Source: Bdellovibrio sp. NC01
Lineage (GTDB): Bacteria > Bdellovibrionota > Bdellovibrionia > Bdellovibrionales > Bdellovibrionaceae
Reading direction: 5' to 3'
Assembly (NCBI RefSeq): GCF_006874625.1
Contig: NZ_CP030034.1
Coordinates: forward strand, 2,604,001 to 2,668,000
Length of the DNA: 64,000 bases
Shown here: positions 50,348 through 59,702 of the stretch, piece by piece
Layout of the letters: each line of letters starts with the position of its first letter
Position numbering within the stretch: position 1 is the first letter of the stretch
Notes under the pieces: model-generated
Database searches by the model: none
Seen by the model: the letters and a program-made list of their open reading frames with translations, nothing else
What the model was told of the DNA's origin: nothing
Program-made: the position numbers and the translations under genes

Positions 50348-51640
50348 TCATAGCACCCATAAAAAGAAAATTGCGACCGCTGTCGGCAAAAGCGCTGCAA
50401 TCAACAGATTTAAGGGCTTGATTCCTCCGGGGAATTTTTGACTTAAAATCGAATAACCAGCGGCATTGGGTGCATTGGCAATGATTGTCAAACCACCGCC
50501 CGCGATGGCTCCCCCGACCAGCGCGTATTTGCTCGCTTCCGTTAAACTTTCAACCTGAGATCCCAAATATGTTAAAGCCGCATTGTCCGTGATCGCGGTC
50601 AATGCCACCGCTCCTTTAAATAAGATCACGTCGCTCATACCCGCCAAAAGCGGAGCCAACCACCATTTTTGAAAAGCACCGAATTGAATAATCCCGCCCA
50701 AGAACATGGATACGAGCAAGCTTTCTTTCAAACGCAGGTGATCTTGATAACGTTGAGTCACACTCGCGACACCCATAAATAAAAGGAAAATTCCCAAGAA
50801 CGCATTTTGATAATGGGCGGTCGCTACAATCCCCGCCACAAAAAGCAAATGCACCAACGTCACAGTCCACGGAATTTCCGCGTGTGCGGCATTCAAACGG
50901 CTTTCAACTGTTTTCAGCGTAATGCAACTTTCAGAAAACTGTTTTCTAAAAATTAAAATCAAACCCAGCGCATTCACCATGACAGCCAAGGCACTTTTCC
51001 AACCGAAATGAGTCATGATGAATTGGAAATCCCAATTCCATTTAGTTGCAACCATCAAAATCGGAGGTGCAGCAAACGGAGTTAAGGCTCCACCAATCGA
51101 TACGTTCACAAACAGCACCGCAATCAATGCGTAAATCAATTTGCTCGATTCTTTTTGCAACATTGAATTCAGCATGAAAGCAGTCACCGTCATGGCTGCT
51201 GGTTCCGTGATAAAACTGCCACTTAGTGGCCCCACGATAAGCACCACCGCAAGATCGGTCAAAATGGCTGGCGTTCTAAATATTTTTTGTAAGACAGAAC
51301 TAAGGAACAAAATCCCTTGGCGTGCTGCGGTTAATACCGGACGAGTCGAACACACCACCATAATCGCAAAAATAAAGAACGGTTCGATAAAGTCCAAAGA
51401 CTTTTGATACGTGATCGCCGGAGTCCAACCCTCAATCGCAATGAAGACCGCCATAAACAGTGCAGCCCAAATAGCAAAGACTGCTTCAATCTCGCCCAGA
51501 AGATGCAAGATATTTGAGGTCATCGAATGCTTGGGAAATTTATGCGAATACGCAAGAATACGTCCCACTAAAAACGTGTGAACGACTGCGATTCCAAAAA
51601 ATGCGGCACCAAGAATTTCGATAGTATGAGAGTATGTCAT
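50348..51640 (-). CDS. Putative Na+/H+ antiporter (PF07399 type)
   Basis: The 430-residue membrane protein has about ten to twelve helices. It matches the family of putative Na+/H+ antiporters (formerly DUF1504): the N-terminal HTFLVGRILAYSHKFPKHSM, LLGEIEAVFAIWAALFM and DFIEPFFIFAIMVVCSTRP, then a central EPAAMTVTAFMLNSMLQKESS, GGALTPFAAPPILMVATKW and a C-terminal ITDNAALTYLGSQVESLTE with a possible ion-binding Asp-Asn pair. It belongs to the ion transporter superfamily with CitM and ArsB. It probably exchanges sodium for protons. It is monocistronic and located just beyond the ABCC promoter. Confidence 0.82.
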   Translation of the reverse strand: MTYSHTIEILGAAFFGIAVVHTFLVGRILAYSHKFPKHSMTSNILHLLGEIEAVFAIWAALFMAVFIAIEGWTPAITYQKSLDFIEPFFIFAIMVVCSTRPVLTAARQGILFLSSVLQKIFRTPAILTDLAVVLIVGPLSGSFITEPAAMTVTAFMLNSMLQKESSKLIYALIAVLFVNVSIGGALTPFAAPPILMVATKWNWDFQFIMTHFGWKSALAVMVNALGLILIFRKQFSESCITLKTVESRLNAAHAEIPWTVTLVHLLFVAGIVATAHYQNAFLGIFLLFMGVASVTQRYQDHLRLKESLLVSMFLGGIIQFGAFQKWWLAPLLAGMSDVILFKGAVALTAITDNAALTYLGSQVESLTEASKYALVGGAIAGGGLTIIANAPNAAGYSILSQKFPGGIKPLNLLIAALLPTAVAIFFLWVL

Positions 51641-51663
51641 ACCTTCATACTACTCAAAGAAGT

Positions 51664-52581
51664 TTAGTGCTGTCTAAAGAAAGCGCTAATTAATTGCTGA
51701 ATCTCGTTTTTGTACTCTAATTTGTTAAGCCAACGTGCAGGAACGGCGCGACTTCCGTAAAAGGCACCACACAAGGCCCCTGTCACGGCTCCGCAAGAAT
51801 CAGAATCATCGCCACGATTAATGATCGCAGTCACCGCATCTTCTAAAGAGTTGTAGTTCATGAAGGCCCACAAACTTGCAGTTAATGTATCAATACAAAA
51901 TCCTGAGGTTGGAACTTCACTCCACGAAAGTGGCAAAAGCTTTTCTAAACGTTCGGCAATCACAGGCGACACTTCTTGAGCTTTACGCTGGGCCGCTTTG
52001 AAAACCGTCAGCTTATTTGCACCATCTAAAATCGCTTTCAATGCCGCGATAAAGACGACATCAGTTTCAACGCAATAATGGTGACCGTGAGTCATCAAGG
52101 TTTGTGTTTTTAAAACTTCACGCAACGAACTGCCTTCGCTGCGTCCTTGATAAGTGCTGATCACGTGTGCGTCATCCAATAACACCATCGGCGCCACACG
52201 CATCACCGAACCGTTACCTTGAAACGCATTATTCACAAAACCACAATCACGTAACGGCAGGCCGTTTTTAAGATTGCGCAAACCTTTAATCGTCGTTGTG
52301 CCAATATCCGGAGGATTGCTAGCAAACCACGCCAACATCTCTTGTTTTAAAATATCGAAGGAAAATTTATGTGGACCTTGGATCGCCTTCAAAACACACA
52401 ACATCAAGTCCGTGTCGTCAGTGGCCTCGCCGGCTTTCCAACAAAACTTTCCCCCACCTGTGATCTCGGTGACGGAGTTCCAAGTTGCAGACGGGTCTAA
52501 AAATTCTAAGGGGGCTCCTAGTGAATCACCAGCGTGCAGCCCCCATAACATACCTAAAATTTTATCTTCGGAATTATGCAT
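51664..52581 (-). CDS. ADP-ribosylglycohydrolase family protein
   Basis: This 305-residue enzyme belongs to the DraG/ARH family, which removes ADP-ribose from proteins or small molecules using two Mg ions. The motifs are LHAGDSLGAPLEFLDP, ATDDTDLMLCVL (metal-binding Thr-Asp-Asp) and INRGDDSDSCGAVTGALCGAFYG, near the C-terminus. Length is normal. It may regulate a host target or process ADP-ribose derivatives. It starts behind AGGGA and lies 9 bases after the secreted nuclease gene, so both share a transcript, an unexpected pair. No ADP-ribosyltransferase gene is nearby. Confidence 0.92.
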   Translation of the reverse strand: MHNSEDKILGMLWGLHAGDSLGAPLEFLDPSATWNSVTEITGGGKFCWKAGEATDDTDLMLCVLKAIQGPHKFSFDILKQEMLAWFASNPPDIGTTTIKGLRNLKNGLPLRDCGFVNNAFQGNGSVMRVAPMVLLDDAHVISTYQGRSEGSSLREVLKTQTLMTHGHHYCVETDVVFIAALKAILDGANKLTVFKAAQRKAQEVSPVIAERLEKLLPLSWSEVPTSGFCIDTLTASLWAFMNYNSLEDAVTAIINRGDDSDSCGAVTGALCGAFYGSRAVPARWLNKLEYKNEIQQLISAFFRQH

Positions 52582-52590
52582 TCCCTGAAA

Positions 52591-53448
52591 TTACTGACAC
52601 AAATTCATGTTGTCAGCCATAAAGGTTCTTTGCGCTTTCAGATCTTGCGCTGAATAAACGAAGCCTTTCAGGTCACAACGATTTTGCTCGATCAATTTAA
52701 CAACCGCGTCTTTTTCTGGCGGAGTCAGACCCAGCTCCCAAATCATTTTCACTTTCAACCATTGTTGCAAGTACTGACAGGCGTATTCTTTATTCGGCGG
52801 CATGTACAATTCTGGAGAGCTATCGCTTTTCTTTTCATTTTGCGAACCGTCTGCAGAAATCAAATGAAAGCTGTTTCCTAAGAAGTTGGCGTACAAGCAG
52901 CGTTTAGAATAGTCCCATTTATAAGCGCCACTCACATAGGCATTTTTCAAAGGAACGAAGTGATCGATTTGGATGTCGCTAGCTTTTGTGATGTGGTGAC
53001 CTGCATAAGGTTCATCCCATGTGCCCGTGCTGACCGTGCAACCTGAACTTGTAAACGTCACTTCCGTCGATGAATCGCGAATCAAAACTTTCGCACGCGT
53101 ATTGTAACAAGTGTCATCGTGTTTATCGTTAATCCACGTACCGAAATGTTTTTTGCGATTATAGGGTTCGTTCACATCGCCATAGGTTTCATTATGATGT
53201 GCAAATTGGAGCAGAGAAAAAACTTTGGCTTTTAGATCACTGACCCACTCTGGCGCATTGGAAAAAATATTTTCAACGGAGTTAATGGGATTCAACTGAG
53301 CTGCGGCCTCATCGGAAGAAGAAGTCGATTCTTCACTGACAGTATAATAGTCGTCGTAACGAGTATTATTTCCTAACGCCTGGCTGTCTTCTGCCAAGGC
53401 TTTCATGCCACATGTTGTTAAAGCGATCACTAGAAGAAGCTTTTTCAT
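52591..53448 (-). CDS. Secreted HNH (DUF1524-like) nuclease
   Basis: The 285-residue exported protein (signal peptide ending KALAED) has the conserved core of secreted HNH nucleases related to the GmrSD C-terminal domain DUF1524. The start is YNRKKHFGTWI; then DTCYNTRAKVLIRDSS, GCTVSTGTWDEPY, DIQIDHFVPLKNAYVSGAY (Asp-His of the HNH site), a later SADGSQNEKKSDSSPE with Asn and a C-terminal cysteine pair. It probably degrades DNA or RNA outside the cytoplasm, for instance prey nucleic acid. I start at ATG 53448 behind GGAG; the longer frame has no ribosome site. It precedes the ADP-ribosylglycohydrolase gene. Confidence 0.87.
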   Translation of the reverse strand: MKKLLLVIALTTCGMKALAEDSQALGNNTRYDDYYTVSEESTSSSDEAAAQLNPINSVENIFSNAPEWVSDLKAKVFSLLQFAHHNETYGDVNEPYNRKKHFGTWINDKHDDTCYNTRAKVLIRDSSTEVTFTSSGCTVSTGTWDEPYAGHHITKASDIQIDHFVPLKNAYVSGAYKWDYSKRCLYANFLGNSFHLISADGSQNEKKSDSSPELYMPPNKEYACQYLQQWLKVKMIWELGLTPPEKDAVVKLIEQNRCDLKGFVYSAQDLKAQRTFMADNMNLCQ

Positions 53449-53663
53449 ACATCTCCAAGTCCATTTGGGGCCTGCTAAGTGAAACATCCTGTTGCAGAAC
53501 AAGCCGGTTTCCCCATTAGAAACAGACCTTCGACTATTGGCAACTCGATTATTGTTAGACTTTTGTTAAGTGTTCTTTTACTAGACCATATGCGCCGTTC
53601 GCATTATGTTACGGTCAGTGAAATTTCCGACGAGAACGCAAGATTTTTGCTAAACTAATAAAT

Positions 53664-54374
53664 ATGTCTAATACCAAGTCCGATTGTCATAAAAGTTCAA
53701 CTTCCAGCTCTTGTCAGTTCTGTGACATGAAAGATGAAAGTTTGATTTGCTCTCACCCTGGCGCCATCGACATTATCGATAAAGCTAAAGTGACTGCGCG
53801 CTTTAAAGCGGGGCAAACCATTTTTTATGCCGGCAACGATCCGATCGGTATCTTCACAATTCAAAAAGGCTTAGTAAAATTAGAGGTCACATCCCCGTCT
53901 GGGTCTGCGCACACATTGCGTTTGATGGGACCGGGTGCGGCTCTTGGTTATCGTTCGATGTTTGCAAACGAACCTTATCATGCGTCAGCGGTTGCCGTTG
54001 AAGACTGCGAACTGTGCTTTATCTCTAAAGCTGACATGATGAATATCTTTTCTAAGTATCCAGAGATTGCGTTGAAATTGCTTGAGCATATTTCTAAGGA
54101 TCTACGTGTCGCTGAAGAAAAGTGGATGGGGCAAATGGACAAGGGTGCAGCAGAACGTATTGCTGACGCTCTATTGTTCTTGCAAGATCACTTCGCTCAT
54201 CAGAACTGGACACGTCGCGAGATCGCACAATGGGCAGGAACAACGCCTGAAACAGTGATCCGCACGTTGTCTCAATTTGAAAAAGAAGGCCTGGTTGACC
54301 AAACAGATGGCCGTAATATCCGCATCTTATCTAAAGAAAAACTCAAAATTAGAGCCTCCACCCCTGGGGTGTAA
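53664..54374 (+). CDS. Fnr/Crp-family regulator with N-terminal cysteines
   Basis: The 236-residue regulator has an effector domain (about 45-150) and a winged helix-turn-helix (about 190-230). Cysteines at 8, 17, 20 and 29, and at 115 and 118, recall the iron-sulfur ligands of Fnr (three N-terminal plus one central), but with different spacing: C17-x2-C20-x8-C29. The recognition helix TTPETVIRTLSQF keeps the Glu and Arg that read TGA half-sites. It probably senses oxygen and controls the adjoining cbb3 oxidase cluster. A matching dyad stands at 54388. The stop overlaps a GGGGTG/CACCCC hairpin (54366-54383). Confidence 0.87.
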   Translation: MSNTKSDCHKSSTSSSCQFCDMKDESLICSHPGAIDIIDKAKVTARFKAGQTIFYAGNDPIGIFTIQKGLVKLEVTSPSGSAHTLRLMGPGAALGYRSMFANEPYHASAVAVEDCELCFISKADMMNIFSKYPEIALKLLEHISKDLRVAEEKWMGQMDKGAAERIADALLFLQDHFAHQNWTRREIAQWAGTTPETVIRTLSQFEKEGLVDQTDGRNIRILSKEKLKIRASTPGV

Positions 54375-54387
54375 TTCCACCCCAAGC

Positions 54388-54399
54388 TGATGGCCATCA
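54388..54399. promoter_or_regulatory. Fnr-type box upstream of ccoI
   Basis: TGATGGCCATCA is a perfect 12-bp palindrome and fits the core of TTGAT-N4-ATCAA. It lies about 50 bases before the ccoI ATG; with -10 GATTAT at 54423 the centre is about 42 bases before the start, the position of class II activation. Confidence 0.6.
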
Positions 54400-54448
54400 T
54401 GTTATCCGCCACCGTTGTCCCCGATTATAGGGATACCAAGGCGGACAG

Positions 54449-56710
54449 ATGGAATTGGCGATACAGAATAAATGCAAATACTGCGGAGTTCTTTCACAGA
54501 AAGAATACTGCTGTGATGCTTGCGAACTTCTTGATCAGCGAATTTCTAAAGCTCTTCACTTAAGCGCTGAAAATCCATTTAGTTATTTAGACAAAGACGA
54601 CTTTCGCGAAACTTTCCGTCAATCCGGTGAATTTAATTACATTTTCTTTGCCGAAGGTCTGCACTGCTCGTCGTGTGTTCATCTATTAGAAAAACTTCCT
54701 GAGTTTTGTGACGGAGTTCGCGAAGCCCGCGTGAACTTCGGTCAATCCACAGTCGCGATTCATCTTGAAGAGGGCAAATCATTAGGCCAAGTGGCGTTAG
54801 CGATCCAAGAGCTTGGTTACAAACCAAGTTTGCTGGGTCCCCAAGATGATCTGGTTGAAAAATACAAAAAAGAAAATCGCAGTTTTCTTATGCGCATCGG
54901 AGTTGCCGGTTTCTGCGCTGGTAACACGATGCTTTTCGTGGTGCCCATCTACGCAGGCCTAGCAGGAGAATGGGCTCGAGCTTTTCATTGGCTAAGCTTC
55001 GCACTGTTCTTGCCAATTTTGTTTTACAGTGCTGTGCCTTTTTATCAAGGCGCTTGGAATTCTTTGAAGTACAAAGTCGTGAATGTCGACTTACCAATTA
55101 CGATTGCGATGTTATCTGGATTCTTTCTTTCCACTTTCAACCTTGTGCGTGGTGAAGGCGCGATTTACTTCGATAGCACTGCAAGTTTTTTGTTCTTTAT
55201 CTTGGGTGCGCGCTATCTTTTAAAACGGGTCCAACAAAATTATTTAGCTCCTGCCCGCTCGTCTTCTTTCTTTAAAGGTGAAAAATATCTTCGCCATACA
55301 GAACTGGGTGACGAATTTATTCCGTGGAATAAAGTGAAAGCCGGCGATCTCTTGACGTTGAAACGTCAACAAAACATCCCTGCTGATGCTGTGCTTGTCA
55401 GTTCGCAGGCAACTTTGGATTTGTCTTTATATAATGGTGAATCACTACCTAAAGATTTTAGTTCCGGAATGATCTTATTCGCGGGAACGAAAGTTTTAGA
55501 TGAATCCATTCAAGTTCGTGTGCAATCGACATTTGAAGAAAGCAAAATGGGTCAGTTGTTTAAGCAACTTGATCAAGATGCTTATTTGAAAAGTCAATTC
55601 GTAGCTCTGACAGACCGCCTCGCACAAAAGCTGATCATCACAGTGTTTGCGATCGCGATTGTGTTTTTTGCCGTTTACTCTTTCATCAATGTTGAAGAGG
55701 CCTTTCATCGTTCGTTGGCATTGATCGTTTTAGCATGCCCTTGCGCCTTGGCGTTCGGGTCACCGTTGACATTAGGCCTGGCCCTTAAAAAAGCACAAAG
55801 CCTTGGCATTTTACTTAAAAACGCCAACAGCCTTGAACGCATTTTAAAAGTTAAAAACATCTTCTTCGATAAAACAGGAACTTTGACTGAAGGCTCTTTA
55901 AGCCTGGTGCATACGGCTCCAGAATTTATTTCTGAAGATCTTCGTAAAGTCATCTTAAGTCTTGAAGCTCATTCTTACCACCCGGTGGCTTTTGCACTTC
56001 GCAAAGCTTGGAAAATAGACGGCGAACTTTTTAAAGTTCTAGCGGCTGATGAAATTTTAGGTAAAGGCGTTCACGGTTACATCGCCGAAGACCTTTACGA
56101 GATCCGTCACTTGTCAGAAACAACTCATGACTCTGAAATCGGTATTGAAGTTTTCAAAAATCATCACAGCTTGTGTCGTCTTTACTTTGTCGACAATCTT
56201 CGTTCTGATTCGGCACAACTTGTGCGCACTTTGACAGAGCGTGGTTTACAGACTTACCTGTTATCTGGTGACAAATGTTCGCGTGTTCAAACTATCGCGA
56301 AAGCTTGTGGCATTCAGAAGGATCATAGCTTTGGTGAATTATTCCCGGAAGATAAAAAAACTTTGATCGAGCAGCACACCAGCACTTGCATGATCGGTGA
56401 CGGTGCTAACGATTCTTTGGCATTACAAAAAGCCGACGTGGGTATCGCAGTGAAAGGCAGTGTTGATCTCAGTTTGCAAAGTGCCGACGTCTATTTCACA
56501 CGCGGTGGTTTGACTCCTCTTTTAGATTTCCTGGGCGTCGCGGAACAAGCGCGCAAAGTCTTAGTTAGAAACTTAACAATCTCTTTGGTCTACAACTCGA
56601 TCGGCGGCGTTTTGGCTTTGCTTGGATTTATCAATCCGATGATGGCAGCGATTCTGATGCCGATCAGTTCAATCGTTATTATCGCATCCGCGCTGTGGGG
56701 GTTCCGATGA
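54449..56710 (+). CDS. ccoI: Copper-transporting P-type ATPase CcoI
   Basis: This 753-residue P1B ATPase supplies copper to the cbb3 oxidase. The N-terminus has a Cys-rich segment (CKYCGVLSQKEYCCDAC) and a heavy-metal domain with GLHCSSCVHLLEKLP. Eight membrane helices follow. Catalytic motifs are ACPCALAFGSPLTLGL (metal-binding CPC), FFDKTGTLTEG with the phosphorylated Asp, HSYHPVAFALR (the HP of P1B pumps) and MIGDGANDSLALQKADVGIA. It is the first gene of the oxidase cluster, behind an Fnr-type box, and its stop overlaps the ccoS start (ATGA). Confidence 0.93.
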   Translation: MELAIQNKCKYCGVLSQKEYCCDACELLDQRISKALHLSAENPFSYLDKDDFRETFRQSGEFNYIFFAEGLHCSSCVHLLEKLPEFCDGVREARVNFGQSTVAIHLEEGKSLGQVALAIQELGYKPSLLGPQDDLVEKYKKENRSFLMRIGVAGFCAGNTMLFVVPIYAGLAGEWARAFHWLSFALFLPILFYSAVPFYQGAWNSLKYKVVNVDLPITIAMLSGFFLSTFNLVRGEGAIYFDSTASFLFFILGARYLLKRVQQNYLAPARSSSFFKGEKYLRHTELGDEFIPWNKVKAGDLLTLKRQQNIPADAVLVSSQATLDLSLYNGESLPKDFSSGMILFAGTKVLDESIQVRVQSTFEESKMGQLFKQLDQDAYLKSQFVALTDRLAQKLIITVFAIAIVFFAVYSFINVEEAFHRSLALIVLACPCALAFGSPLTLGLALKKAQSLGILLKNANSLERILKVKNIFFDKTGTLTEGSLSLVHTAPEFISEDLRKVILSLEAHSYHPVAFALRKAWKIDGELFKVLAADEILGKGVHGYIAEDLYEIRHLSETTHDSEIGIEVFKNHHSLCRLYFVDNLRSDSAQLVRTLTERGLQTYLLSGDKCSRVQTIAKACGIQKDHSFGELFPEDKKTLIEQHTSTCMIGDGANDSLALQKADVGIAVKGSVDLSLQSADVYFTRGGLTPLLDFLGVAEQARKVLVRNLTISLVYNSIGGVLALLGFINPMMAAILMPISSIVIIASALWGFR

Positions 56711-56862
56711 ACATTTTATTTCTGATGATCCCCATGGCCCTGCTTCTGGGAGTTGGCTTTGTCTCGGCCTTCCTGTGGGCGACATCCAAAGGTCAATTTG
56801 ATGACCTCGAGACTCCTGCACACCGAATTTTAAAAGATGAAAACGAAAGGAACAAATCGTGA
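56707..56862 (+). CDS. ccoS: Cbb3 oxidase maturation protein CcoS
   Basis: This short gene encodes 51 residues. It starts MNILFLMIPMALLLG and continues through one membrane helix into WATSKGQFDDLETPAHRIL, the clear CcoS signature. It is required for correct insertion of heme and copper in the oxidase. The start lies at the ATGA overlap with ccoI and the stop overlaps the GTG of ccoNO (GTGA), so all three are translationally coupled. Confidence 0.92.
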   Translation: MNILFLMIPMALLLGVGFVSAFLWATSKGQFDDLETPAHRILKDENERNKS

Positions 56863-58982
56863 ACACATCGAACTCTGTCATCGAAAAAATATTTTACGAT
56901 GACGACATTGTTAAGAAATTCACCCTGGCTACCATGATCTGGGCCGCCGCTGCATTTATCTTCGGATTACTGGCAGCTTTACAATTGGCTTATTGGCCGA
57001 TGAACGCGAATCTTGAATGGATTACCTTCGGTCGCCTTCGCCCGCTTCATACAAATGCGGCGATCTTTGCTTTTGCAGGGAATGCGATCTTTGCGGGTAT
57101 TTACCACTCGTCGCAACGCTTGTTGAAAACGCGCATGTTTTCGGACTTGCTTTCTAAAATGCATTTCTGGGGTTGGCAGTTAATTATCTTATCTGCCGCA
57201 ATCACTTTGCCATTAGGATATTCGCAAGCAAAAGAATATGCTGAACTTGAATGGCCGATCGACATTGCCATTGCCGTGGTATGGGTGATCTTTGCGATCA
57301 ACTTCTTTGGAACAATTCGCAAACGTCGTGAAAAACACATGTACGTTGCGATCTGGTTCTATATCGCAACGATTATCACAGTCGCAGTTTTGCACATTGT
57401 AAACTCTATCGAAATTCCTGTTGGCTTCATGAGATCTTATCCAGTGTACGCCGGCATCCAGGATGCCCTGGTGCAATGGTGGTATGGTCATAATGCCGTT
57501 GCCTTCTTCTTGACGACTCCTTTCTTGGGATTGATGTACTACTATGTACCAAAAGCAGCGAACAGACCGGTGTATTCGTATCGCTTGTCGATTGTGCACT
57601 TTTGGTCATTAGTATTTATCTATATCTGGGCTGGTCCCCATCACTTGCTTTACACTTCTTTGCCAGAATGGGCACAAACTCTGGGCATGGTTTTCTCGAT
57701 CATGTTGTGGGCACCGTCTTGGGGTGGCATGATCAATGGTCTTTTGACGTTGAAAGGTTCTTGGCACCTTCTTCGTACAGAGCCGTTAATTAAATTCTTC
57801 GTAGCCGCTTTGACTTTCTATGGTATGGCGACTTTTGAAGGCCCCCTTCTTTCCATCAAATCAGTTTCAGCACTGGGTCACTATACAGACTGGATTATCG
57901 GTCACGTTCATTCGGGCGCGCTTGGTTGGAATGGTTTCCTTACTTTCGGTATGATCTATTATCTTGTACCAAAATTGTGGAACACACAGTTGTACTCTAA
58001 AAAATTATTAGAGAATCACTTCTGGATCGGTTTGACCGGTGTGCTTCTTTATTACATCTCGATGGTAACTGCCGGCATCACTCAAGGTTTGATGTGGAGA
58101 GCCGTCAATAAAGATGGCACTTTGATGTATCCTGATTTTATCGAAACAGTGGTGCGTATCGTGCCATTGTACTGGGTGCGTGCTTTAGGTGGATTGTTAT
58201 TCATCGTGGGTTTTGCGTTGATGTGTTACAACATCTACAAAACAATCAAACTTGCTCCGAAAGAACAAAAAGCTGTTGCTCAAGAAGTTGTGCGCAGTGG
58301 TTATGATGAAGTTTCTAAAGAAAGCCATCGCAATCTTGAAGGCATGGGTTTGACTTTCTCGGTTTTGGCATTCCTTGCGATTGCAGTGGGTTCTGTGATT
58401 GAGATCTATCCAACACTGTCGTTGCATAAATATATTACGCCAGCCAATATCGTGGACCCTTACACTCCCCTTGAGCTTGCGGGTCGCAGTATCTATATCA
58501 AAGAAGGCTGTTACGTCTGTCACTCGCAGCAGATTCGTCCGATTGTTTCTGAAGTTCTTCGTTACGGTAAAGCTTCGACAATTGAAGAGTCTATGTACGA
58601 TCATCCCTTCCAATGGGGTTCGAAACGTACAGGCCCGGACTTGTCTCGCTTGGGTAAGAAATATCCAAATCTATGGCACTTAAGTCACATGATGGACCCC
58701 CGCGCGGTGACTCCGAAATCAATTATGCCGAACTATCCGTGGTTGGCTGAAAAAGACACAGACTTCTTGGTCCTTCGAAAAGATCTGTCTGTGATGAAAA
58801 CTTTAGGCGTTCCTTACGGTGACGAGATCGTCGCGAATGCAGATATTCACGCACAAAAACAAGCTAAAGAAATTGCCGCCGATCTAGAAAAAAATGGCGG
58901 ACCAAAAGGTCTTGAGAAAAAAGAAATCGTCGCTTTGATCGCCTACCTTCAATCGTTAGGTCAGAAAGGAAAAGCACAATGA
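56859..58982 (+). CDS. ccoNO: Fused cbb3 oxidase subunits CcoN-CcoO
   Basis: This 707-residue protein joins the catalytic subunit CcoN (about 1-475) to the cytochrome subunit CcoO (about 490-707). Heme and copper ligands are visible: His in LRPLHTNAAIFAF, HNAVAFFLTTPF, GPHHLLYTSLPEWAQ, and GHVHSGALGWNGF near residue 350. The CcoO part has one membrane helix and the heme c site CYVCHSQQ (about 551) with an axial methionine likely in SIMPNYPW. Fusion of N and O is known from Bdellovibrio and some Bacteroidetes. GTG start with an AAAGGA site. It reduces oxygen at high affinity. Confidence 0.95.
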   Translation: MNTSNSVIEKIFYDDDIVKKFTLATMIWAAAAFIFGLLAALQLAYWPMNANLEWITFGRLRPLHTNAAIFAFAGNAIFAGIYHSSQRLLKTRMFSDLLSKMHFWGWQLIILSAAITLPLGYSQAKEYAELEWPIDIAIAVVWVIFAINFFGTIRKRREKHMYVAIWFYIATIITVAVLHIVNSIEIPVGFMRSYPVYAGIQDALVQWWYGHNAVAFFLTTPFLGLMYYYVPKAANRPVYSYRLSIVHFWSLVFIYIWAGPHHLLYTSLPEWAQTLGMVFSIMLWAPSWGGMINGLLTLKGSWHLLRTEPLIKFFVAALTFYGMATFEGPLLSIKSVSALGHYTDWIIGHVHSGALGWNGFLTFGMIYYLVPKLWNTQLYSKKLLENHFWIGLTGVLLYYISMVTAGITQGLMWRAVNKDGTLMYPDFIETVVRIVPLYWVRALGGLLFIVGFALMCYNIYKTIKLAPKEQKAVAQEVVRSGYDEVSKESHRNLEGMGLTFSVLAFLAIAVGSVIEIYPTLSLHKYITPANIVDPYTPLELAGRSIYIKEGCYVCHSQQIRPIVSEVLRYGKASTIEESMYDHPFQWGSKRTGPDLSRLGKKYPNLWHLSHMMDPRAVTPKSIMPNYPWLAEKDTDFLVLRKDLSVMKTLGVPYGDEIVANADIHAQKQAKEIAADLEKNGGPKGLEKKEIVALIAYLQSLGQKGKAQ

Positions 58983-59161
58983 AACAAGACGGCTTATTGT
59001 ACTTCACAGACACCTATTTAACGGCCGTGGGCTTACTGATCTTTTTCTTGTTCTTTGTTGGCGTAGTCATTTGGGTGAACCGCAAACAAGGTAAAACCTA
59101 TTACAAACGCATGGAACAGATCCCACTTAACGACGAGGAATTAGCGTATGAGCGAATCTAA
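58979..59161 (+). CDS. ccoQ: Cbb3 oxidase subunit CcoQ
   Basis: A 60-residue protein with one membrane helix (about 16-34) and a short polar tail (WVNRKQGKTYYKRMEQIPLN). Size, topology and place between CcoO and CcoP mark it as CcoQ/FixQ, which stabilises the complex. The start overlaps the ccoNO stop in ATGA; the end overlaps ccoP by 14 bases. Confidence 0.9.
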   Translation: MKQDGLLYFTDTYLTAVGLLIFFLFFVGVVIWVNRKQGKTYYKRMEQIPLNDEELAYERI

Positions 59162-59702
59162 CAAACATCACGAGTATGACGGTATCGTCGAGCACGACAA
59201 TCCACTTCCGACTTGGTGGTTGTGGACGTTCTTTATCACAATTATTTTTGGCTTCATGTACTTCATCCACTATCAATTTGCCGGTGGTCCGACTTTGAAG
59301 GAAGAGCTCAGTGTCGCGATGGCGCAACTTGAAAAAGAACAAGCTGCTGCTCAATCAGCAAGTCCGATGGAGACAGAAGAGTCTTTAGCGGAAGTCTTCA
59401 AAAAAGATGGCATTGTGCAATTAGGTGCAAGCACGTTTGCATCAAAGTGTGCCGCATGCCACGGCGCCGAGTTGCAAGGTTTGATCGGTCCAAATCTGAC
59501 TGACAAATTCTGGTTGCATGGCAAAGGCACGCGCATGGATATCGTAAAAACCATTCGCGACGGTGTCTCTGATAAAGGTATGCCACCGTGGGGACCTGTT
59601 ATGAAAAAAGAAGAAGTCTATGCTGTTGCTGCTTTCATCTTGTCTAAAAAAGGTAGCAATCCGCCAGGAGCCAAAGCTCCTCAAGGAGAAGAAGTCCCAT
59701 GA
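59148..59702 (+). CDS. ccoP: Monoheme cbb3 oxidase subunit CcoP
   Basis: This 184-residue protein is CcoP with one heme c. The N-terminal EYDGIVEHDNPLPTWWLWTFF followed by a membrane helix is the CcoP signature. One heme site, CAACHGAELQGLIGPNL (Cys about 101), is followed by an axial Met in KGMPPWGPVM. Typical CcoP has two heme sites and about 300 residues, so the second cytochrome domain is absent. The C-terminus is Lys/Pro/Gly-rich. Its stop overlaps the ccoG start by 4 bases. Confidence 0.93.
   Translation: MSESNKHHEYDGIVEHDNPLPTWWLWTFFITIIFGFMYFIHYQFAGGPTLKEELSVAMAQLEKEQAAAQSASPMETEESLAEVFKKDGIVQLGASTFASKCAACHGAELQGLIGPNLTDKFWLHGKGTRMDIVKTIRDGVSDKGMPPWGPVMKKEEVYAVAAFILSKKGSNPPGAKAPQGEEVP

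Noticed and set aside
53449-53663. Fnr-type box in front of the Fnr-like gene itself
   Set aside because: Only a short ATGCG/CGCAT dyad was found, which does not fit TGAT-N4-ATCA.
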